A stretch of DNA of 13,146 nt from CAKOSP01 sp964371745 (GTDB lineage: Bacteria; Bacillota_I; Bacilli_A; RF39; UBA660). The stretch is from the NCBI GenBank assembly GCA_964371745.1, contig CAYJNS010000030.1:1-13146 (forward strand). The letters are read 5' to 3'. Below are positions 7,510 through 13,146 of the stretch, one piece after another; positions within the stretch are counted from its first letter, which is position 1, and the number at the start of each line of letters is the position of its first letter. The notes under the pieces are model-generated. The model worked only from the letters and a program-made list of their open reading frames with translations, did no database searches and was not told the DNA's origin. The position numbers and the translations under genes are program-made.

Positions 7510-7540
7510 TTAACAAACTTTTTATAAAAAATGTTATAAT
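7510..7540 (+). promoter_or_regulatory. Promoter of recG with extended -10
   Basis: TATAAT at 7535-7540 is preceded by TG (7532-7533). A candidate -35, TTAACA at 7510-7515, has a long 19-bp spacer, so the extended -10 probably does most of the work. Confidence 0.6.
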
Positions 7541-7556
7541 GTATCTAGGAGGTTAC

Positions 7557-9539
7557 ATGAATATAAAAAACATCAAATCAGTAGGTCCAAAGACAGAAAA
7601 AATATTTAATAATTTAAACATATTTTCTAAAGAAGATTTACTAACATATTATCCATATAGGTATAATTTTATAAAACTATATACACTTGATAATTATCCA
7701 GAAGAAGAAAGTTTTTATCTTTTAAGTGAAGTAGTTGATAATGCTAAAATATTTTATATTAAAAGAAATTTAAATAGACTATCTTTTAAAGTTGTAGTTC
7801 AAAATATAATTTTAAATGTTAGTATTTTTAATCGTGGTTTTTTAAAACAAAATATAACTCCAGGAAAAAAAATAATTTTGTTTGGAAAATATAATAAATT
7901 AAAAAATACATTTACAGCAAGTGATATAAAATTTAATTTAGAAGATAACTCTATTGAAGCCATATATCACTTAACAGATGGCTTAAAGTTATTAACAGTA
8001 AAAAAAATAATGAATAATCTTTTAGAAGAAGATTATGATGTTTATGATAAGGTTCCAAAATATATAAATGAAAAATATAATTTTATTTCAAAAAATGATG
8101 CAGTTAAATTTATTCACAAGCCTAATTCAATTGAAGAAATAAAAAAATCTAAATTAAAACTTATATATGAAGAGTTATTTGAATTTATGTTTAAGATAAA
8201 TTTCTTAAAAGAAAAAAAACAATTATCTGGTGGAATAAAAAGAAATATTGATAATAGTTTAATAACAAATTATTTAAATAATTTACCATTTGAACCTACT
8301 AAAGATCAGTTTAAAGCATTTGAAGAAATTAATAGTGATATGACAACTTCTAAAAAAATGAATAGACTGGTTTTAGGAGATGTAGGAAGTGGTAAAACAT
8401 TAGTAGCTGTATACGCTATATATATAAACTTTTTAAGTGAATATCAAACTGCTTTTATGGCTCCAACAGAAATCTTAGCAGTACAACATTATAAAAGTAT
8501 ATTAAAGTATTTAAAAGGATTAAAAATTAGTGTAGAGCTTATTACAGGTAAATTAACTAAAAAAGAAAAAGATAATATTAAAAAAAGATTACTTTCTGGT
8601 GAAATAGATTTACTTATTGGAACTCATGCTTTAATAAGTGAAGATGTAATATTTAAAAACTTAGGATTAGTTATTACAGATGAGCAACATAGATTTGGAG
8701 TTATTCAAAGAAAGAATTTAGAGAATAAAGGAATAAACCCAGATGTTCTTTATTTATCTGCTACACCTATACCAAGAACATATGCGTTAGTATTATACGG
8801 AGATTCTGATGTATCAATTATAAAAACTAAACCAGTAGGTAGAAAAGAAATAATTACATCAATTGTTAAAAATGAAGATATAAAAATATTACTTCAAAAA
8901 ATGTATGAAGAGATAAAAAATAATAAACAAATATTTGTAGTATCACCATTAATTGAAGAAAGTGAAGATAGTGATTTAGTAAGTGTTACTAAACTTTTAG
9001 AAAAATTTAAGTTAGCATTTAAAGATAAAGCAAGTGTAAAAGTTATTCATGGAGCTATGAAACAAGATGAAAAAGATTCAATAATGAATGAATACTTAGA
9101 AAATAAAATTAATATATTAATATCAACAACAGTTATTGAAGTTGGTATTGATGTACCTAATGCAACAGTAATGGCAATATTTGATGCTCAAAGATTTGGT
9201 CTTGCTACACTTCATCAGCTTAGAGGTAGAGTAGGAAGAGGTGATTCACAGTCATATTGCTTTTTAGTATCAGATCATGATAATAAAAGATTAAAAGTAA
9301 TGGAAGAAAGTAATGATGGTTTTTATATAACTGAAAAAGACTTTGAAAATAGAAGAGAAGGTGATCTTTTTGGAACTAAACAAAGTGGTGATATGGTATT
9401 TAAACTAGCAGATTTGAAAAAAGATATTAAAATTGTTATGCAAGCTCAAAAAGATGCTGAAGAGTTTGTTAATAATAAATTATATGAAAATGAAATATAT
9501 TATAAAAATATTGTTGATAATATAAATAAATTAACTTAG
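7557..9539 (+). CDS. recG: ATP-dependent DNA helicase RecG
   Basis: RecG is a cytosolic superfamily 2 DNA translocase that remodels stalled replication forks and branched recombination intermediates. The protein has 660 residues, slightly short of the usual 670-700. The N-terminus has the family's helix-hairpin-helix-like opening and YPYRY motif, followed by the wedge/OB domain. The helicase core shows Walker A GDVGSGKT (274-281), motif II DEQH (375-378), SATPIPRT (401-408) and motif VI QLRGRVGRG (554-562), with the C-terminal EGDLFGTKQSG region of the family. All motor motifs are intact. AGGAGG at 7547-7552 fixes ATG 7557; an upstream in-frame TTG at 7497 is rejected because the promoter -10 lies downstream of it. 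The next gene starts 14 bp after the stop, so the two are likely co-transcribed. Confidence 0.96.
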   Translation: MNIKNIKSVGPKTEKIFNNLNIFSKEDLLTYYPYRYNFIKLYTLDNYPEEESFYLLSEVVDNAKIFYIKRNLNRLSFKVVVQNIILNVSIFNRGFLKQNITPGKKIILFGKYNKLKNTFTASDIKFNLEDNSIEAIYHLTDGLKLLTVKKIMNNLLEEDYDVYDKVPKYINEKYNFISKNDAVKFIHKPNSIEEIKKSKLKLIYEELFEFMFKINFLKEKKQLSGGIKRNIDNSLITNYLNNLPFEPTKDQFKAFEEINSDMTTSKKMNRLVLGDVGSGKTLVAVYAIYINFLSEYQTAFMAPTEILAVQHYKSILKYLKGLKISVELITGKLTKKEKDNIKKRLLSGEIDLLIGTHALISEDVIFKNLGLVITDEQHRFGVIQRKNLENKGINPDVLYLSATPIPRTYALVLYGDSDVSIIKTKPVGRKEIITSIVKNEDIKILLQKMYEEIKNNKQIFVVSPLIEESEDSDLVSVTKLLEKFKLAFKDKASVKVIHGAMKQDEKDSIMNEYLENKINILISTTVIEVGIDVPNATVMAIFDAQRFGLATLHQLRGRVGRGDSQSYCFLVSDHDNKRLKVMEESNDGFYITEKDFENRREGDLFGTKQSGDMVFKLADLKKDIKIVMQAQKDAEEFVNNKLYENEIYYKNIVDNINKLT

Positions 9540-9553
9540 AAGGAGGAAATAAA

Positions 9554-9865
9554 ATGTTATTAGTTAATACAGAAAATTTAGGGAAAGAATATGAGGTTTT
9601 AGAACTTGTTAGTGGTAGTACTATTCAAAGTAAAAATGCTATAAAAGATATAGGTCAAAGCTTTAAAACGATTGTTGGAGGGGAATTAAAATCATATACT
9701 AAAATGATGGAAGAAGCAAGAAATATTGCTACTAAAAGAATGATAGAAAAAGCAGAAAGCCTTAATGCAGATGCTATAATAAATGTAAGGTTTACTTCAT
9801 CAACTGTAACAGTAGGGGCTGCAGAAATATTAGTTTATGGTACTGCTGTTAAAATAGTTAAATAA
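9554..9865 (+). CDS. YbjQ/UPF0145 family protein
   Basis: This 103-residue protein matches the YbjQ (UPF0145) family in length and pattern: an N-terminal strand, the segment VGGELKSYTKMMEEAR (about residues 41-56), a helix ending in AESLNADAIINVRF, and the ending GAAEILVYGTAVKI. Family members form small oligomeric rings and are often labelled as putative heavy-metal-binding proteins, but their job is not established. There is no signal peptide or membrane segment. A strong AAGGAGG at 9540-9546 lies seven bases before ATG 9554. It follows recG closely in an apparent operon; a functional link with recG is not implied by the sequence. Confidence 0.92.
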   Translation: MLLVNTENLGKEYEVLELVSGSTIQSKNAIKDIGQSFKTIVGGELKSYTKMMEEARNIATKRMIEKAESLNADAIINVRFTSSTVTVGAAEILVYGTAVKIVK

Positions 9866-9903
9866 GTGTAAAGGAAAATTAAATTTGTAAACAACTTATT
9901 TAA
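9858..9903. repeat. Inverted repeat at the end of the YbjQ gene
   Basis: TTAAATAAGT (9858-9867) pairs with ACTTATTTAA (9894-9903), a 10-bp stem with a 26-base loop that includes the stop codon. No T run follows, so it is not a convincing terminator. It could slow transcription or protect the 3' end. Confidence 0.4.
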
Positions 9904-9909
9904 TCTAAG

Positions 9910-9938
9910 TTGACAAACTATAGTATATATTATAAACT
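9910..9938 (+). promoter_or_regulatory. Promoter of the plus-strand small RNA
   Basis: Perfect TTGACA at 9910-9915. The -10 may be TAAACT at 9933-9938 (17-bp spacer) or TATAAA at 9931-9936 (15-bp spacer). Either puts the start close to 9945, the first base of a hairpin. Confidence 0.6.
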
Positions 9939-9944
9939 GAATAT

Positions 9945-10052
9945 AGCATGATAGATATCATGCTTATAATTGATTAATCTTTACGATCTAATTGTGAGGT
10001 TAATCAACCAAAACCCCCTGAAGAGGATAACGAAAGTTATCCTCGTTTTTTT
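9945..10052 (+). ncRNA. Candidate small regulatory RNA, about 108 nt
   Basis: No convincing frame occupies this stretch, but it is highly structured. A hairpin AGCATGAT/ATCATGCT (9945-9952 with 9957-9964) is followed by a longer one, TTGATTAA/TTAATCAA (9970-9977 with 10000-10007), whose loop holds CTTTACGA. Then comes a C-rich linker (CAACCAAAACCCCCTG) and a strong terminator (10023-10052). The loop word CTTTACGA, the linker starting CAACC and the GAGG-TAAC terminator are shared with the minus-strand unit at 7260-7358, so the two look like members of one RNA family. It has its own promoter, and the next gene has a separate promoter 260 bp later, so it is more likely a stand-alone RNA than a leader. 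Confidence 0.6.
10023..10052 (+). terminator. Intrinsic terminator of the plus-strand small RNA
   Basis: GAGGATAAC (10023-10031), GAAA tetraloop, GTTATCCTC (10036-10044), G, then seven T. It is a textbook terminator and nearly identical to the minus-strand one at 7291-7260. Confidence 0.9.
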
Positions 10053-10312
10053 GATTTTATATAAGATAATTATTGAAATATATTTTTATTTATTAAATAG
10101 CATAATTACATTAAATAATGTATATATATATGGTTATTGAAAATAGATTTGAGTCTATTTTTCTCTTTTTAAAATATAGTTCAGATTGATTTCTAATTGT
10201 TTTCATGAGATATATTTTTTTATAAAAATATATTATAAAGTTCTATTTTTTTAATTAAATAGTCGAATTTGCAAATAAAATGCAAAAATAGCATTTAATT
10301 TCATTAAAATGG
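10053..10312. other. AT-rich non-coding spacer with several hairpins
   Basis: No supported gene lies here. A terminator-like hairpin, AAAATAGA/TCTATTTT (10140-10147 with 10154-10161), is followed by a T-rich tail to 10170. A pure A/T 10-bp inverted repeat lies at 10210-10219 with 10224-10233, and a small hairpin AAATGC/GCATTT at 10278-10296. The stretch is even richer in A and T than its surroundings. It could mark the boundary of an acquired module, but no attachment site, flanking repeat or transposase is visible. Confidence 0.5.
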
Positions 10313-10341
10313 TTGATTTTTAATTGAAATCTGCATATAAT
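10313..10341 (+). promoter_or_regulatory. Promoter of the ATPase/RloB operon
   Basis: TTGATT at 10313-10318, a 17-bp spacer, then TATAAT at 10336-10341. Transcription should start near 10348, directly at the AGAGGAG ribosome site (10348-10354), giving a very short leader before ATG 10363. Confidence 0.75.
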
Positions 10342-10362
10342 AGTATCAGAGGAGCTGATATT

Positions 10363-11598
10363 ATGCTTATAGAATTTAGTGTGACAAATTTTTTGTCATT
10401 TAAAAATAAAAATACTTTTACCATGCTTGCATCATCTGATAATGAACTTGAGGATAATTACATAAAAATAGGAAAGGATAAAATCCTAAAAATGACTGCC
10501 ATTTATGGGGCTAATGCATCTGGAAAAACAAATCTATTTAAAATATTAACTATAATTAGTAGTATGATTAAACACTCTAATTATTTTACACCTAATGTTT
10601 TACTTTCAACTGTACCATTTAAACTAGATAAAGATACAATAAGTAAGCCAAGTGAGTTTGAAATAAAATTTATAATAGATGGAATTAGATATTTATACGG
10701 ATTTAAAGCTGATAGAAAAAATGTGTATGAGGAATATTTAACCTATTATCCAAATGGTAGACCTGTAAAAATTTTCTCTCGCGATAATATAGATAATTAT
10801 TCTTTTAATTTAACTGACGAAAAGTTTCTTAACGATATAAAAAGAAAAAACACTCCAAACAAATTTTTTATTGCAACTGCTACTAACTGGAATTATGATA
10901 AAACAAAATCAGCATTTGAATTTTTAACAGAGAAAATAGGTGTTGTTATGTCACACGAACAACTTAATTCGTATTCTTATAATATGTATTATAACGATCA
11001 TGAAAAAATATTAGAAAATTTTGCATTAAATTTTTTAAAAAAAGCAGATTTTAACATCAAAGGATATAATATTGTTGAAGAAAAAATGACTGATGAAAAA
11101 CTAATGTCTTTTCCAGAAGTTGTTAAAAATTTAATTCCAATAGATAGTCCAATATATAAAGTTAATACTAAACATATAATTAATGATGAAGAATATGAAT
11201 TCGACATTTCAGAGGAATCTTTAGGAACACAAGTTATATTTTCCTTTATTCCAGTTATCAAAGATGTACTTGATAATGGAAAATTGTTAATTATTGATGA
11301 ATTTGATAAAAGCTTGCATCCTTATATAGTAAAGTATATAATAGAAATATTTAACAATATAGAAATTAATAAAAAAGGTTCGCAATTGATTTTTAATACA
11401 CATGATACTAATTTGTTAGACCTTGAATTGTTACGTAGAGATCAAATATGGTTTACAGAGAAAAATTCAGAAGATGAATCTTCTATAATATATCCGCTAG
11501 ATGATTTCTCTGTAAGAAAAACTGAAAATATTGAAAAAGGATATTTATTAGGTAGATATGGAGCTATTCCATTTTTAGAAAATAATTTAGATTTTTAA
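10363..11598 (+). CDS. AAA family (AAA15/AbiLi/RloA-type) ATPase of a two-gene defence-like module
   Basis: This 411-residue ABC/SMC-like ATPase opens with LIEFSVTNFLSFKNK, typical of the COG1106-type family. It has Walker A GANASGKT (49-56), a signature-like SLGTQ (286-290), Walker B LLIIDEFDKSLHP (308-320, with D312 and E313) and the switch-region histidine FNTHDTN (H347). All motor residues are present, so ATP hydrolysis is expected. In known systems such proteins act as sensors or clamps for a nuclease partner (PARIS AriA, AbiLi, RloA). The start at ATG 10363 is set by AGAGGAG eight bases before it; an in-frame TTG at 10324 precedes the promoter -10 and is rejected. The next gene follows at once, so the pair is translationally coupled. 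Arg codons such as CGC and CGT look slightly more frequent than in neighbours, a weak hint of transfer. Confidence 0.9.
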   Translation: MLIEFSVTNFLSFKNKNTFTMLASSDNELEDNYIKIGKDKILKMTAIYGANASGKTNLFKILTIISSMIKHSNYFTPNVLLSTVPFKLDKDTISKPSEFEIKFIIDGIRYLYGFKADRKNVYEEYLTYYPNGRPVKIFSRDNIDNYSFNLTDEKFLNDIKRKNTPNKFFIATATNWNYDKTKSAFEFLTEKIGVVMSHEQLNSYSYNMYYNDHEKILENFALNFLKKADFNIKGYNIVEEKMTDEKLMSFPEVVKNLIPIDSPIYKVNTKHIINDEEYEFDISEESLGTQVIFSFIPVIKDVLDNGKLLIIDEFDKSLHPYIVKYIIEIFNNIEINKKGSQLIFNTHDTNLLDLELLRRDQIWFTEKNSEDESSIIYPLDDFSVRKTENIEKGYLLGRYGAIPFLENNLDF

Positions 11599-11607
11599 GT
11601 GAATATT

Positions 11608-12216
11608 ATGAGTCAAGATAGAAAGAGAAATATTGGTAAACGTAAAACCAAAAGAATAATATTAGTATCATTTGAAGGTAGTAATAAAACCGAAAAGAAT
11701 TATTTGAATAATTTTTCAAAAAGAGATAATGATTATATAATAAAGTATGTTCCAGGCAATGAAACCGACCCAGTTAGTTTAGTTAAACAAACTATTAAAA
11801 AATCGAACATTCTGGAATTAGATTTATTAGAAGATGATATAGCATATTGTTTATTTGATACAGATATTAAAGTAGAAAAAAATATGCAAATTGATGCTGC
11901 AATTAAATTAGCAGAAGAAAATAATATTAATCCTATAGTATCATCGCCGTGTATAGAGTTATGGTTTTTGCTGCATTACTATTATTCAACAGCTACGGTT
12001 AATAATTATGAAGTAATTGAAAAATTAAGAACTTATTATCCAAAATATGAAAAAAATTGTGACATATACCCAAATATTGAAGATAAATTAAAAACAGCTA
12101 TAACTAATTCAAAAAAACTTGAAAAATATCAATTGCAAAATAATAAAAAACTTCAAAAAGTAGAAGCAAACCCTTATACTGAAATGTATAAAGTAATAGA
12201 AGAATTTATTAAATAA
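11608..12216 (+). CDS. RloB-like (TOPRIM-fold) putative nuclease partner
   Basis: This 202-residue protein carries the RloB pattern: a basic N-terminus, ILVSFEGSNKTEKNY (E23 and E29, like the TOPRIM EGxTE signature), an acidic pair in LFDTDIKV (D84 and D86), and the family hallmark SSPCIELWFLLHYY (112-125, E117). TOPRIM enzymes use such acidic residues to hold metal and cut nucleic acid, so a nuclease effector role is inferred. A GTG at 11599 abuts the ATPase stop; ATG 11608 is nine bases on. Neither has a clear ribosome site, so it is probably translated by coupling to the ATPase. I favour ATG. RloB-type genes sit beside AAA ATPases in restriction islands and abortive-infection systems, which fits this pair. 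Actual phage defence is not shown by the sequence. Confidence 0.82.
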   Translation: MSQDRKRNIGKRKTKRIILVSFEGSNKTEKNYLNNFSKRDNDYIIKYVPGNETDPVSLVKQTIKKSNILELDLLEDDIAYCLFDTDIKVEKNMQIDAAIKLAEENNINPIVSSPCIELWFLLHYYYSTATVNNYEVIEKLRTYYPKYEKNCDIYPNIEDKLKTAITNSKKLEKYQLQNNKKLQKVEANPYTEMYKVIEEFIK

Positions 12217-12278
12217 AAATACATTTCATTTTTACAAAAAAGCATAAATAATTAAACGATAATAAAGAGTTTAATATT

Positions 12279-12318
12279 AAAACTGATATTTCGATTAGAT
12301 TGAAATATCAGTTTTTTT
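12279..12318 (+). terminator. Strong terminator between convergent genes
   Basis: A 14-bp perfect stem (12279-12292 with 12302-12315), a nine-base loop and eight T on the plus strand end the ATPase/RloB operon. On the minus strand the hairpin is followed by TTTT, so it can also serve the convergent peptidase gene, whose stop codon (12319-12317) lies in the T run. Confidence 0.85.
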
Positions 12319-13025
12319 ACATTCTCATTAATACTTTTGAATTTCCTTTTTCACATATTTTTTTTATTTCACCATTATGTATTTTATAACAGTCACCATA
12401 TATTATTAATTCATTTTCATCTAATTCAATAAATGATCCATCATTTAAACTATATATAGGATGTTTATAACTATCAGGAAGAATAATATCTTCTTTTATT
12501 TTTAATCTATTTATTTCTTCAATTATATATTCTTTATAATGTGGTAACACATTTATTGAAGTTATTCCTAAACCATCTATCCATTTTTGATAGTTTTCAT
12601 CTAGAAAATCACTTTCATCTTCTTGTGGAGAATAAACAGTACTAGCACAGTTCATAGATCCAGCGCTCATTCCAATTAATACGCCATCATAACTTTTTAA
12701 TAATTCTTTAAGTTTTATTTCTTTAAACCATTTGTTTTGTGTAGGAACATGTCCTCCACCTAATATAATTAAATCAGCATTAGCAATAATATTTTTTATA
12801 TTATCTTTATTTCTATTTAAAAGCTTCAATATTAATCTTATGAAAAAAATCATTTCTTTCAAAATCACTCGGATCACTTACTATAATTACTAATTTATTT
12901 TGTTTTAATAATGAAGAGTTTATTCTTTCAATCATATTATTTGTATTATCCATTTTACATGGTATTTTTTCACCATCAACTTTAATACTAGTACCCATAG
13001 AACTAGTTAAAAATATTTTTCTCAT
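12317..13025 (-). pseudogene. Peptidase S51 (dipeptidase E-like), frame disrupted
   Basis: Family S51 serine peptidases (PepE, Asp-dipeptidase, cyanophycinase relatives) are about 230-residue cytosolic enzymes. Here the N-terminal part (ATG 13025, MRKIFLTSS to NIEAFK) ends at TAG 12815-12813, while the remainder is in another frame and reads on to TAA 12319-12317. The second part has LIILGGGHVPTQN, the nucleophile motif GMSAGS (Ser codon at 12667-12665) and INVLPHY (His codon at 12541-12539), all typical of S51. The frames join near 12823-12816 at TTTTAAA. Either one extra base or loss of one copy of an 8-bp cttttaaa duplication would explain it; the latter would restore EAFKLLNRN. GAGGTGA (13036-13030) is a good ribosome site for ATG 13025. 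An internal ATG at 12877 gives only a truncated, unlikely product. It may equally be a sequencing error. Confidence 0.8.
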
Positions 13026-13044
13026 ATCTTCACCTCATATATGT

Positions 13045-13053
13045 ATAATAACA
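13045..13053 (-). promoter_or_regulatory. Extended -10 of the peptidase S51 gene
   Basis: TGTTATTAT on the minus strand, a TG-type extended -10 one base from consensus. I see no good -35. It is placed just upstream of the GAGGTGA ribosome site at 13036-13030. Confidence 0.45.
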
Positions 13054-13067
13054 TAAAATAATACGAA

Positions 13068-13095
13068 TTGTTATTAATTTAAAATATGTTATAAT
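13068..13095 (+). promoter_or_regulatory. Divergent promoter of the gene at the right edge
   Basis: TTGTTA at 13068-13073, a 16-bp spacer, TATAAT at 13090-13095, with TG at 13087-13088 giving the extended -10 TGTTATAAT. Confidence 0.65.
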
Positions 13096-13123
13096 AATTA
13101 TAAGAAAAGACGAGGTGTGTATA

Positions 13124-13146
13124 ATGATTGAGGTTATAAAAAAAAT
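13124..13146 (+). CDS. Start of a gene cut by the window edge
   Basis: ATG 13124 is preceded by GAGGTG at 13112-13117, six bases away, and by a good promoter. Only MIEVIKK is visible, so the product cannot be named. It is transcribed divergently from the peptidase S51 gene. Confidence 0.65.

Noticed and set aside
9945..10052. A riboswitch or attenuator controlling the ATPase operon.
   Set aside because: The terminator lies 310 bp before the ATPase start codon, and that gene has a strong promoter of its own downstream. No known riboswitch core was recognised.
10210..10233. A 10-bp inverted repeat that might be a terminator or operator.
   Set aside because: It is made only of A and T in a very AT-rich stretch, so it is expected by chance and would be weak.
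10..12216. Mycoplasma-type code with TGA as tryptophan, suggested by the AT-rich, Mollicutes-like composition.
   Set aside because: All tryptophans are TGG and none of the long frames contains an internal TGA, which would be common under that code. No gene here ends in TGA either, so TGA use as a stop is not directly shown.
10053..12316. A mobile element carrying the ATPase/RloB pair.
   Set aside because: No integrase, transposase, terminal inverted repeats or target duplications could be found around the operon.

Overview
The window is strongly AT-rich. It uses AGA for most arginines, has good Gram-positive Shine-Dalgarno sites (AGGAGG and AAGGAGG types) and promoters close to TTGACA/TATAAT. 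TGG encodes tryptophan, and no long frame contains an internal TGA, so the standard bacterial code fits. A one-subunit pyruvate:ferredoxin oxidoreductase points to a fermentative anaerobe. Together these suggest a low-GC Bacillota, probably an uncultured gut Bacilli or Erysipelotrichia-like lineage; this placement is inference. The 10-N gap and two single-site frame disruptions show a draft assembly.

Left part (10-2742): a same-strand run of three envelope proteins, namely a membrane-anchored protein with a disrupted C-terminus, a lipoprotein, and a zinc-ribbon/transmembrane protein, closed by an intrinsic terminator. Next come two single-gene units, each with its own promoter and terminator: nifJ (2786-6127) and an unrecognised 350-residue protein with an internal duplication (6189-7241). 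Both genes end in the same 29-nt sequence, which encodes the C-terminus, the stop codon and the terminator hairpin.

Middle (7254-7556): a non-coding stretch carrying a minus-strand small-RNA-like unit (TTGACA-N17-TAGTAT promoter, two hairpins, C-rich linker, strong terminator) and a second diverged copy of its promoter beyond the assembly gap. recG and a YbjQ-family gene form an operon (7557-9865). They are followed by a plus-strand small-RNA-like unit (9910-10052) whose design matches the minus-strand one, including a near-identical terminator hairpin.

Right part: an AT-rich 260-bp spacer leads to a two-gene AAA ATPase plus RloB/TOPRIM-like operon (10363-12216), a likely anti-phage module of the RloAB/AbiL/PARIS general type. 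A bidirectional-looking terminator separates it from a convergent, frame-disrupted peptidase S51 gene (12317-13025). A divergent promoter starts a gene that runs off the right edge.

The items most worth following are the repeated small-RNA-like family and the ATPase/RloB pair. The duplicated 350-residue protein comes next.
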